Assembly (NCBI RefSeq): GCF_001273755.1
Contig: NZ_LGYA01000005.1
Span: 579,702 to 643,701 of the forward strand
Reading direction: 5' to 3'
Length of the DNA: 64,000 bases
Source: Peribacillus butanolivorans
GTDB lineage: Bacteria > Bacillota > Bacilli > Bacillales > DSM-1321
The translations under genes and the position numbers were made by a program. Positions 41,024 to 48,652 of the stretch are shown here, piece after piece (within the stretch, counting starts at the first letter, position 1; each line of letters opens with the position of its first letter). The notes beneath the pieces were generated by a model. That model did not search any database, was not told where the DNA came from, and saw nothing but the letters and a program-made list of their open reading frames with translations.

Positions 41024-42241
41024 ATGTTAGAAAAGCTAGCTCAAGAAATTGCGAACATAACCAGTGAAGTAATTGGCCATGAAGTGCTGATTACAGATAA
41101 ACATGGAATAGTGCTTGGTTCAAGTGATCAATCAAGAATTGGCACATTGCATCAAGCTTCTCTTGGAGCCATTTTTCGTCGTAAGGAAATGACCCATAAT
41201 GAAATAGTATCAAGTACATTGAAGGGGGTAAAACCTGGAATAACAATCCCAATTGAACTATCAGGGGAATATGTAGGTACATTAGGCATCACAGGATATC
41301 CTAATGAAGTAGCAAAGTTTGGGATGTTAGCTAAAAAGTATGCTGAAATTTTATTGCGTGAGGAAATCATCAATAAATCTTCCCTTCTACGTGAAAGGGC
41401 TTTACAGAGCCTTGTTCAGGAAATTGCCGCTTTTGACCCCAACCATAGTGATGAAATGCTATTGCTAACTCGAGGAAGGGAATTGGGTTATGATTTAAAA
41501 CCACCTCGCATTACGATCGTTATCGATCTCTTTCAATTCAATCATATTACGAGTGAAATTCATCATCAAGCGTTAAAAAAAGATTCACCAGAAATATATA
41601 TTCAATCATTAAAGATAAACATAGAATCGAAAATAAAAAAAACCTTTTCGAATAATCAGGATATTACGGTGTCCTTAGGGTCTGATAAATATGTTGTGTT
41701 TCATATGTTGGATGGTGAAATTCATGAAGAAGAAATCTGTGAAACGATTAAAAAGAAGTGTAAACAGCTTATTTCAGCATTAAAGGAGTTAGGAATTGAC
41801 GCTTCAATTGGAATAGGAACTATTGGAAGTCTGACTGATCTTAATAACTCTTACCATGCTGCTTGGCGGGCGCTGAGAATCGGAAAAAAAATGACGGATC
41901 ACCCAGAAATCTTTTATATAAAAGATTTCGTTTTAGAAGAATTACTATCCTATATTCATAAAAATACTGCGCATCATTTCGTAGAAGAAACCGTTACGAA
42001 ATTAACACAGTACCCTGATTATGATGAATTATTTCGTACGATCACAGCTTGGTGTGAATCTAGCTTGAGTCCGATTAATTCGTCTAAAGCATTGAACATC
42101 CATCGCAATACACTTTTTTATCGATTAAACAAAATAGAACAAATTACAGGAAAGAATTTACGAAATTTTAGGGAGTCCCTGGAACTTTATATTGCGGTGA
42201 AACTAATGCAGATACTCGAACCAGAAAACAAGGGAAATTAG
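41024..42241 (+). CDS. CdaR-family transcriptional regulator
   Basis: The 405-residue protein opens with a diacid-recognition domain: LAQEIANITSEVIGHEVLIT, IGTLHQASLGAIFRRKE, and KPGITIPIELSGEYVGTLGI. A GGDEF-like middle domain (about 150-280) includes ELGIDASIGIGTIGSLTDL. The PucR-type C-terminal HTH reads SSKALNIHRNTLFYRLNKIE. CdaR proteins activate genes for organic acid use, such as glycerate or sugar diacids. It precedes an SSS symporter and an opine-type dehydrogenase it probably controls. The ligand is unknown. Confidence 0.92.
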   Translation: MLEKLAQEIANITSEVIGHEVLITDKHGIVLGSSDQSRIGTLHQASLGAIFRRKEMTHNEIVSSTLKGVKPGITIPIELSGEYVGTLGITGYPNEVAKFGMLAKKYAEILLREEIINKSSLLRERALQSLVQEIAAFDPNHSDEMLLLTRGRELGYDLKPPRITIVIDLFQFNHITSEIHHQALKKDSPEIYIQSLKINIESKIKKTFSNNQDITVSLGSDKYVVFHMLDGEIHEEEICETIKKKCKQLISALKELGIDASIGIGTIGSLTDLNNSYHAAWRALRIGKKMTDHPEIFYIKDFVLEELLSYIHKNTAHHFVEETVTKLTQYPDYDELFRTITAWCESSLSPINSSKALNIHRNTLFYRLNKIEQITGKNLRNFRESLELYIAVKLMQILEPENKGN

Positions 42242-42390
42242 CATTGTGCTGTTAGCACAAACTACTTCTTTTATATAAATGAATAATTAGGCGGGGATTA
42301 CGATGCTTTGAATGACCCTAAACCAATATAATTCAAATTAGAGAGGGAGAAACTGTTTTAGGTTATTAGTTTGAAAAGGGGTGAAGGGGT

Positions 42391-43821
42391 ATGGAGAACT
42401 TAGATTGGATCTTTGTTGTAGGTTATTTTGCGTTCATCGCGGTTATTGGATATCAAACAAGTAAACGCATACGAACAGTAAAAGACTATAATGTTGCAGG
42501 AGAGAAAGTTACAATTTCCATTCTTTTTGCTAGTTTGGCGGCTTCCGTATTAGGAGGAGGAGCCTCAACTGGAATGGCGGGAAATGTTTATAAAGATGGG
42601 TATGTCTTTATGTTTGCATTTTGTGCATATGGGATTGCTAGTGTATTGATTGGTTATTTTATTGCCCCGCGGTTAAAAGCTTATAAAGGAGCACAAACCG
42701 TTGGAGATATTATGGAAAGACACTACGGGAAAAAAGCGAAATTAGTAACTGGAATTCTCTCAGTGGGATTATGTACGGGGATTATAGGGGGACAAGCATT
42801 AGCGTTAGGAACTATGCTTAAAGTAATCTTGGATATACCTCCGCTTGTAGGGATTCTAATCGGGATGGGTGCGGTCATTCTCTATACGTCCTTTGGAGGA
42901 GTTATGGCCGTTATTCAAACAGATGTTCTTCAATTTGTACTGCTCGGTGTCATATTGCCTCTTTCGCTTATCATTGGATTGTTTGCTGTGGGCGGTACGG
43001 ATACGTTAATTGCAAAAGTTCCGGATTTTCATTTCACCTTGTTGGGTAATTGGGAAATAACTACGTTTATTGGATTATTCGTCACATTTCTCTTAGGAGA
43101 AGCGTTGATTCCGCCTTATACACAACGGATTTTTTCGTCTAAAGATCCTGAAACAGCTAGAAAAGGGTATATAATTGCCGGATTCTTTTCTTTTGGATTC
43201 TTCTTCATCACAGCTTCATTAGGCTTAGTCGCCTATGTGTTATTCCCTGGGATTCAAACAGACAATGCTTTACCAACCATTGTAAAAGAACTTTTGCCAG
43301 TTGGTGTGACAGGATTAGCAGTTGCTGCATTATTAGCCGTCATTATGTCCACAGCCAGCTCCTTTTTAAATTCAACGACCGTTTCTTTTATGCGAGATAT
43401 CTATCCTTTTCTTAATAGAAAAAAAACTTCGGACAAGCAAGAATTATTGTTGGGAAGAATACTGACAGTAATCGTTGGTATCGCCTCTTTAATTTTTGCT
43501 CTAAATGTTCCAAGTATAATCGCGGCCTTGGAATATTCTTATTACCTTTGGGCTCCGACCGTTGTATTCCCATTGGTGATGGGAATCATGTGGAACTTTC
43601 GTAATGCAACAGTGGGTTTATCCTCAATCGTTGTGGGGGCGATTATCACCTTAATTTGGACCTTTGCCTTACATGAACCTTTTGGTTTATCTGGGGTTGT
43701 TCCAGGATTTATCGCGAATATCATTACCTTTTTTATCGCCCATTCATTAACGAAAAACAATGATGCAGGAAGTTCTGCAATTAAGGTGGATAAGGAGATG
43801 CTTGAAAATGATGTTGTATAG
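42391..43821 (+). CDS. Sodium:solute symporter (SSS family)
   Basis: The 476-residue protein has 13 hydrophobic segments, RIRTVKDYNVAGEKVTISIL near the start, SVLGGGASTGMAGNVYKDGY, and VAALLAVIMSTASSFLNSTT, the SSS sodium-site region. AAGGGGTGAAGGGGT precedes the ATG. The substrate could be an amino acid, a carboxylate or an opine. It is followed by an overlapping 37-residue membrane peptide and an opine dehydrogenase-like gene. Confidence 0.92.
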   Translation: MENLDWIFVVGYFAFIAVIGYQTSKRIRTVKDYNVAGEKVTISILFASLAASVLGGGASTGMAGNVYKDGYVFMFAFCAYGIASVLIGYFIAPRLKAYKGAQTVGDIMERHYGKKAKLVTGILSVGLCTGIIGGQALALGTMLKVILDIPPLVGILIGMGAVILYTSFGGVMAVIQTDVLQFVLLGVILPLSLIIGLFAVGGTDTLIAKVPDFHFTLLGNWEITTFIGLFVTFLLGEALIPPYTQRIFSSKDPETARKGYIIAGFFSFGFFFITASLGLVAYVLFPGIQTDNALPTIVKELLPVGVTGLAVAALLAVIMSTASSFLNSTTVSFMRDIYPFLNRKKTSDKQELLLGRILTVIVGIASLIFALNVPSIIAALEYSYYLWAPTVVFPLVMGIMWNFRNATVGLSSIVVGAIITLIWTFALHEPFGLSGVVPGFIANIITFFIAHSLTKNNDAGSSAIKVDKEMLENDVV

Positions 43822-43921
43822 TTTTCTACTTTATTTCATTCCATCATTATTAATCGTAGTTACCCTTATGACAGGTATTGTATGTACAAAACATTATATA
43901 GATGATGTCATTAAGAAATAA
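43808..43921 (+). CDS. Single-helix membrane peptide, 37 aa, coupled to the symporter
   Basis: MMLYSFLLYFIPSLLIVVTL and MTGIVCTKHYIDDVIKK form one membrane helix with a short charged cytoplasmic tail. The start overlaps the symporter stop by 14 bp and AAGGAG at 43792 is a proper ribosome binding site, so translation is probably coupled. Small membrane partners of SSS transporters are known (YhdT with PanF, YjcH with ActP, and short accessory peptides in Firmicutes). It is probably an accessory subunit. Confidence 0.7.
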   Translation: MMLYSFLLYFIPSLLIVVTLMTGIVCTKHYIDDVIKK

Positions 43922-44087
43922 AAAAAGACTGAAAAATTAGTTTATGAAATATCAACGGAAAAATCTGACGAAAGTATCCGTAGAAATCACTGAACATTTT
44001 GTGCGGAGAGAACAGTGTCATTTTTACTCATTCAATAGAATATGAAGATATGGAAAATAGACGAAAAGATATGAAGGAGGAAAAGTT

Positions 44088-45185
44088 ATGAAAAGATCTG
44101 TAGCTGTTTTAGGTGGAGGTAATGGAGGTCATACATTAGCGGCTGATTTAAGTTTGGCTGGACATGAAGTTCGACTATTTGAAATGGAGAAATTCAGTCT
44201 TGCAATGAAGGATGTTTTTGAAACGAAACGTATTGAATGTATTGGCGAGATATTAAATGGAACAGCTGAAATAGCTATGGTCACAAATGACATAGACCAA
44301 GCATTAAACGGTGCTGAGATTATCCTTGTTGCTGTCCCGGCTTTTGCACATAAAGACTATGCGAATCTATTAGCTGATAAAGTGAAATCAGATCAATTAG
44401 TTGTTCTTCTGCCAGGAACGCTTGGTTCTTTAGAATTTGCAAGGATATGGAGAGATTTAGGTGTAAATGAAGATGTTGTGCTAGCTGAATCAGATACCCT
44501 TCCATATGCGACAAGACTAGAGGGTCCTGGAAAAGTAAGAGTTAATGTGAAAATTAACGTGCAAATCGGCGTGTTTCCTTCCGTTCGTACTGAATGGGCA
44601 ACGGCTTTGCTTGATGATATTTTATCTATCACCCCTGTGAGCAATGTACTTGAGGCTGGATTGAGCAGTATGAACCCAATCGATCATCCGCCTGGAACGA
44701 TTTTAAATGCGGGTCGCATTGAGCGCTCAAATGGCGAATTTTATATTTATGAAGAAGGGATGACCCCATCTGTTATTCGTGTGATGGAACAATTGGATCA
44801 GGAAAGATTAGAAATTGGGAAGTGGTTTGATTTGGAATTGATGACAATTGCTGAACTTCTTCATACATCAGGGTATGGTCCAAAAGGAACAACTTGGGAA
44901 GTGTTAAACGGAAGCCGCAGTTTGACACCGATTAAAGGGCCTACTTCTTTGCAATCGCGTTATTTATCTGAAGATATTCCTTTTGGCTTACGAACATTCG
45001 CTTCAATAGCCGATCATATTGGACTAGAAACACCAGTGATGGATTCGATGATCACGTTAGGCGAAATTCTTGTTGGAGGAATCCCGCAAACTGGAAGGAC
45101 AATTGATAATTTAGGCCTTAGCAAACTATCAAAAGATGAAATCATAGAATTCGTTCGTACAGGAACGCATAAAGTTTCTGTTTAA
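44088..45185 (+). CDS. NAD/NADP-dependent opine (octopine/nopaline) dehydrogenase family protein
   Basis: The 365-residue protein has a Rossmann motif, VAVLGGGNGGHTLAADLSLA, ALNGAEIILVAVPAFAH, LLPGTLGSLEFARI, and the catalytic-domain signature SSMNPIDHPPGTILNAGRIE with the family's conserved His. C-terminal TIAELLHTSGYGPKGTTWE fits NAD-octopine-DH. Such enzymes link an amino acid and an alpha-keto acid reductively, or split opines. GAAGGAGGAAAAGTT precedes the ATG. With a symporter and CdaR regulator upstream, uptake and oxidation of an opine-like compound is a reasonable guess. No nicotianamine-synthase-like gene is adjacent, so metallophore synthesis is less likely. Confidence 0.88.
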   Translation: MKRSVAVLGGGNGGHTLAADLSLAGHEVRLFEMEKFSLAMKDVFETKRIECIGEILNGTAEIAMVTNDIDQALNGAEIILVAVPAFAHKDYANLLADKVKSDQLVVLLPGTLGSLEFARIWRDLGVNEDVVLAESDTLPYATRLEGPGKVRVNVKINVQIGVFPSVRTEWATALLDDILSITPVSNVLEAGLSSMNPIDHPPGTILNAGRIERSNGEFYIYEEGMTPSVIRVMEQLDQERLEIGKWFDLELMTIAELLHTSGYGPKGTTWEVLNGSRSLTPIKGPTSLQSRYLSEDIPFGLRTFASIADHIGLETPVMDSMITLGEILVGGIPQTGRTIDNLGLSKLSKDEIIEFVRTGTHKVSV

Positions 45186-45240
45186 GGTGAGTCTAGTAAA
45201 AAAATCGAAAAACCCTCATTTTTAGCAGAACGAAATCGCA

Positions 45241-45300
45241 CCCCTTTTAAGTAAACATGCTCAAGAAAGAGCGTTATTGTTTACTTAGAAGGGTTTTTTT
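45241..45300 (+). terminator. Terminator of the opine-dehydrogenase operon
   Basis: CCCCTTTTAAGTAAACA pairs with TGTTTACTTAGAAGGG around an inner GCTC/GAGC stem, then T7. Confidence 0.88.
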
Positions 45301-45360
45301 ACGATGATTCGTAGATTGCTTATTTTCATATAATTTAAAGACTTTAAACATGGAATATTA

Positions 45361-45404
45361 TTGAAAAACTAATCATATTAGTTATAATATTAATTATATT
45401 AGTT
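45361..45404 (+). promoter_or_regulatory. Promoter with two tandem operators for the MBL-tetR operon
   Basis: TTGAAA at 45361 and TATAAT at 45383 are 16 bp apart. CTAATCATATTAGTT (45369) and TTAATTATATTAGTT (45390) are near-identical 15-mers 21 bp apart, the first inside the promoter spacer. They are probable sites for the downstream TetR protein. Confidence 0.7.
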
Positions 45405-45425
45405 TGGGGGGGAGTTTGATTAAAG

Positions 45426-46136
45426 GTGAAAATGACTAAGGTTGGTACAGTATATCAACTATCTTTTATGCCACGTGTATTTCCTGTGAACTGTTATTTT
45501 GTAGAGGAAGAGAATAGTCTTACACTAATAGATGCAGCCTTACCCTACAGTACAAAAAGTATAATAAATGCGGCGCGGATTATTGGAAAACCGATAACAA
45601 GATTAATAGTTACCCACGCACATGATGATCATGTTGGTGCACTAGACGGGCTTAAAGCGTTAATCCCTGATTTACAAGTGAGTATTTCTTTTAGGGATGC
45701 GTTATTACTGGCTGGTGATTCTACCCTCCTACAAAATGAAACAAACTCTCCAATCCGCGGAGGAGTCCCTAAAAATATTCAAACTCAACCAGACTTATTA
45801 CTCAAAGAGGGCGACCGTATTGGTTCATTGGAGGTTATTTTTTCACCAGGACATACCCCTGGTTCTATATCTCTTCTTGACACCCGGAATCATAGTTTAA
45901 TTGTGGGGGATGCCTTACAAACTAGAGGTGGAACTGCGGTGTCTGGAATGATTAAACCTTTATTTCCGTTCCCGGCCTTTGCCACATGGAATAAACTTAT
46001 CGCTCTTGAAAGTGCAAAGAAATTAAGAAGTTATAAACCGAGTTTACTTGCTGTTGGTCATGGGAAGATGCTAGAACACCCTGGGAATTCTATTGACAAA
46101 GCAATAGTTGAAGCAGAATTAAAACTTCAATCATGA
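45426..46136 (+). CDS. MBL-fold metallohydrolase
   Basis: The 236-residue protein has the zinc-binding THAHDDHVGALDGL motif near 61-74, FSPGHTPGSISLLD and LIVGDALQTRGG, and a terminal VGHG His; all beta-lactamase-fold metal ligands are present. A GTG start 11 nt after GGGGGGGAG is preferred; ATG six bases later is possible. It heads an operon with a TetR regulator and a DUF2568 membrane protein. The substrate (lactone, thioester or drug) is unknown. Confidence 0.9.
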   Translation: MKMTKVGTVYQLSFMPRVFPVNCYFVEEENSLTLIDAALPYSTKSIINAARIIGKPITRLIVTHAHDDHVGALDGLKALIPDLQVSISFRDALLLAGDSTLLQNETNSPIRGGVPKNIQTQPDLLLKEGDRIGSLEVIFSPGHTPGSISLLDTRNHSLIVGDALQTRGGTAVSGMIKPLFPFPAFATWNKLIALESAKKLRSYKPSLLAVGHGKMLEHPGNSIDKAIVEAELKLQS

Positions 46137-46155
46137 AAATAGGAGGTAAAAATTG

Positions 46156-46749
46156 ATGTCTCAACGTATAAGGTTAGATTTGTCTATCATTTTACAAAAA
46201 GCTACAGAACTAGTTGATGAAAACGGCCTTGATCATCTTTCGTTAGGCAAGTTGGCTGAAGAATTACAAATACGCCCCCCTTCGTTATATAACCATTTAG
46301 ACGGCCTAAATGGATTAAAACAGAAACTAGCAGTAAATGGAGTTAAAAAACTTTATGAATACATGCTTCAAGCAGCAGTGGGACGCTCCGGTGATGATGC
46401 AATCAGGGCACTTAGTGAGGCATATGTTGAATTTGCTAGAATTCATCCAGGACTTTATGATGCTACCACCCGTTTTCCAAATTCTGAAGACAAGGAGTTA
46501 CAACAAGCACAGCAATCAGTTGTAGAGCTTGTTGTCCAAGTACTACAAGCCTATAATTTGAAGGAAGAAATGGCAATTCACTTGGTGAGAGGATTAAGGA
46601 GCATTTTACATGGATTTACTTCAATTGAAAAAATGGGTGGGTTTGGGATGCCGATTGATATCGATAAGAGTTTTTCTATACTGCTAAATACTTATATTGA
46701 GGGAATCCATTCTATAGTTATAAATAAAGATAAATATGAGCTGGTGTAA
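46156..46749 (+). CDS. TetR-family regulator with WHG-type C-terminal domain
   Basis: The 197-residue protein has an HTH, LDLSIILQKATELVDENGLD followed by HLSLGKLAEELQIRPPSLYN, then HLDGLNGLKQ. The C-terminal half, with GRSGDDAIRALSEAYVEFAR, HPGLYDATTRFP and RGLRSILHGFTSIEK, matches the TetR WHG domain. TAGGAGGTAAAAA precedes the ATG, which follows a TTG. It is probably an autorepressor acting on the two tandem 15-mers upstream of the operon. Confidence 0.9.
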   Translation: MSQRIRLDLSIILQKATELVDENGLDHLSLGKLAEELQIRPPSLYNHLDGLNGLKQKLAVNGVKKLYEYMLQAAVGRSGDDAIRALSEAYVEFARIHPGLYDATTRFPNSEDKELQQAQQSVVELVVQVLQAYNLKEEMAIHLVRGLRSILHGFTSIEKMGGFGMPIDIDKSFSILLNTYIEGIHSIVINKDKYELV

Positions 46750-46756
46750 GGTTAAA

Positions 46757-47104
46757 ATGAGTTTTCTTTCTGTCTTGCAAATGGTAAACTTATCCGTTCG
46801 ATTTTTATTAGAAATTTTTGCACTTGCTGTATACGGTTATTGGGGTTTCAAAGTAGGAAATACCAGAATCATGAAAGTTTTTTTTAGCATTGTTATCCCA
46901 ATTGGTATAGCGATCCTTTGGGGGGCATTTGGTTCCCCTAAGGCCAGCATACAACTATCCGCACAAATTCATTTGCTACTGGAAGCAGTTATTTTCTTGG
47001 TTCCAGTAGGATTACTTTTGTCCCTTAAAAACGTTAAACTAGCTTGGTTCTATGGATTTACCGTGATAATAAATAGAATTTTCATGATGCTTCTGGACCA
47101 ATAA
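46757..47104 (+). CDS. DUF2568 (YrdB-like) membrane protein
   Basis: The 115-residue protein has four hydrophobic segments and starts MSFLSVLQMVNLSVRFLLEI, with FALAVYGYWGFKVG and ILWGAFGSPKA, characteristic of YrdB/DUF2568. The frame extends to an ATG at 46736 inside tetR, but the start at 46757 fits the family better. It ends the MBL-tetR operon. Its function is unknown; a link to detoxification is only suggested by context. Confidence 0.85.
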   Translation: MSFLSVLQMVNLSVRFLLEIFALAVYGYWGFKVGNTRIMKVFFSIVIPIGIAILWGAFGSPKASIQLSAQIHLLLEAVIFLVPVGLLLSLKNVKLAWFYGFTVIINRIFMMLLDQ

Positions 47105-47115
47105 GGTGTAGTTTA

Positions 47116-47245
47116 AACCTGACCAGCAGGACATCAAAATGGAGTGGCGAACAAAAAGAAAAAACCCTTGCTACACAAGGGCTTTAAAGTATGAAGTATA
47201 GCTGGATCGAACCGTTGCCGAGTTTCATATTTCTTAGCTGATTTA
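47116..47245 (-). pseudogene. Decayed tRNA-Ala 3' part with terminator (possible attachment-site remnant)
   Basis: The stretch from about 47160 matches 61401-61460 base for base at most positions: AAAACCCTTG, ACACAAGGG, AGTATG and GGATCGAACCG are shared. It includes the tRNA terminator, the acceptor 3' strand and the T-loop, then degenerates. TGACCAG and GGACAT before it also match the integrase-side sequence at 61343-61356. T-arm pairing is broken, so it cannot be a functional tRNA. Confidence 0.7.
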
Positions 47246-47294
47246 AAGGATTCATAAGAGAGTTTAAAAGTCTGGCCTGCAAAAGAAGCATTTC

Positions 47295-48515
47295 CTATTT
47301 TTTCTGCTTTAATAGTTGTAAGTCGACGTATAGCTGTATCCGTGAATGAAAGTCATCAAAATCGATTGAAGTGAGATCGGCTATTTGGTTCATTCTGTAT
47401 TTTAACGTGTTGGTATGAATGTATAGCTGTTCAGCTGTCGGTTTGATCCGGCAATTATTCAACAGAAATATTTCCATTGTTTGAAGGAGCTTTGTTTGGC
47501 TTTCCTGGTCCTTCTTTTGCAGAATCTGTAAATCCATATTGATATAATTCGTTTTACCATGATGATTAGAGATCATTTCGAGGTAACGGAAAATCCCAAG
47601 TTTGCTATATTGAAAAGGAAGCTGTTCAGGTTTACCGATGAACTTGGCTGCATTTATCACTTCCAGGGCTTCTAGATAGGATTTTCTTAATTGAAGAATC
47701 GAAGAATACTCATTTCCGATTCCTGAGAACACCTTTTGGCCATTGAATTGGGAAAGAACCGTGTTCGTTAAATCAGTGGCGCTATCAGAAAGCAGCTCTT
47801 TCCCTTTTCCGTTGCTACCAATTAAGACGATGATCTTCAATTGGTTTGTGAATACATGGGAAAAATGATTCAATGCATTTGCGAATAGACTGACTGTATC
47901 CGTTAATTCATCGAAATGTTCCGCATCGGATTGAGCGATGGTAAAGACATTTACAAGGAAAGTTTCCGGAATAAGAAGACTCATATTGGCTGCTTCCCAT
48001 TTTATTTGGTTTTCCGTTTGATAGACTTCGTCGATGACCTTTTGGTAAAACTCATTTTTTTCTTCATCTTTTTTCATGTTTATCTGTTTTTTCTGATAGA
48101 GGAGCTTGCCGATATGATGGGAAACCTCATGTAAAAATTCCAAATCGGAATCAGGCATCACTTCCGTCTCTTGGACCCAAATGAATCCGAAGACCTGCCC
48201 TTTGTGGACAGCGCTTACAACAACTCTTTGATTTAAACCGATTTCCTCGATTTGTTTCACTCTAAATGGATGCTCCACCGTTTTAAGCTGTTCGACAATG
48301 CCCTCATCCATGAATTTTTCCAAGATTGGAATCGGCCAATGCTTAGTGAAGATGGTTTGCTGATTGGCTTGGTCGAAGTGTTCGATATAATATGAACTAT
48401 ATGCCAGCAATAAAAATTGGTCATTTTCGATGACGACTGGTTTTTTTAAATAAGTGCTGACCATATCCGTTATATCGTTGATGTTTGTGAGAGTCAGGAT
48501 TTTTTCTAATGACAT
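47295..48515 (-). CDS. putR: Proline-responsive PucR-family activator PutR
   Basis: The 406-residue protein starts MSLEKILTLTNINDITDMVS after AGGGGGCCATAT; the frame opens 12 codons earlier. A GAF-like N-terminal domain is followed by a GGDEF-like middle and the C-terminal HTH-30, PTAEQLYIHTNTLKYRMNQI. In B. subtilis PutR binds proline and activates putBCP. Here it lies directly downstream of putP on the same strand, separated by a strong terminator, the same order as in B. subtilis. Confidence 0.9.
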   Translation of the reverse strand: MSLEKILTLTNINDITDMVSTYLKKPVVIENDQFLLLAYSSYYIEHFDQANQQTIFTKHWPIPILEKFMDEGIVEQLKTVEHPFRVKQIEEIGLNQRVVVSAVHKGQVFGFIWVQETEVMPDSDLEFLHEVSHHIGKLLYQKKQINMKKDEEKNEFYQKVIDEVYQTENQIKWEAANMSLLIPETFLVNVFTIAQSDAEHFDELTDTVSLFANALNHFSHVFTNQLKIIVLIGSNGKGKELLSDSATDLTNTVLSQFNGQKVFSGIGNEYSSILQLRKSYLEALEVINAAKFIGKPEQLPFQYSKLGIFRYLEMISNHHGKTNYINMDLQILQKKDQESQTKLLQTMEIFLLNNCRIKPTAEQLYIHTNTLKYRMNQIADLTSIDFDDFHSRIQLYVDLQLLKQKK

Positions 48516-48599
48516 ATATGGCCCCCTGTTATTTTTTGAAGTATATGACAACTAAGTTTAATAATACTTTTAAACGGATGATGTGTATAGGGGCACAAA

Positions 48600-48642
48600 G
48601 AAGGAACGGTCTATGAAAAAAATTTCATAGACCGTTCCTTTT
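48600..48642 (-). terminator. Terminator of the putBCP operon
   Basis: AAGGAACGGTCTATGAAA and its exact complement form an 18-bp stem with a 4-nt loop, flanked by T on the minus strand. Confidence 0.9.
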
Positions 48643-48652
48643 AGGTGATTTA

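Noticed and set aside
44088..45185. Opine-metallophore (staphylopine-like) biosynthesis cluster
   Set aside because: No nicotianamine-synthase-like, histidine racemase or ABC metallophore genes are adjacent; a transport-catabolic context fits better.
47160..47240. A second functional tRNA-Ala
   Set aside because: Only the terminator, acceptor 3' strand and T-loop are recognisable; anticodon and D arms are missing and T-stem pairs are broken.
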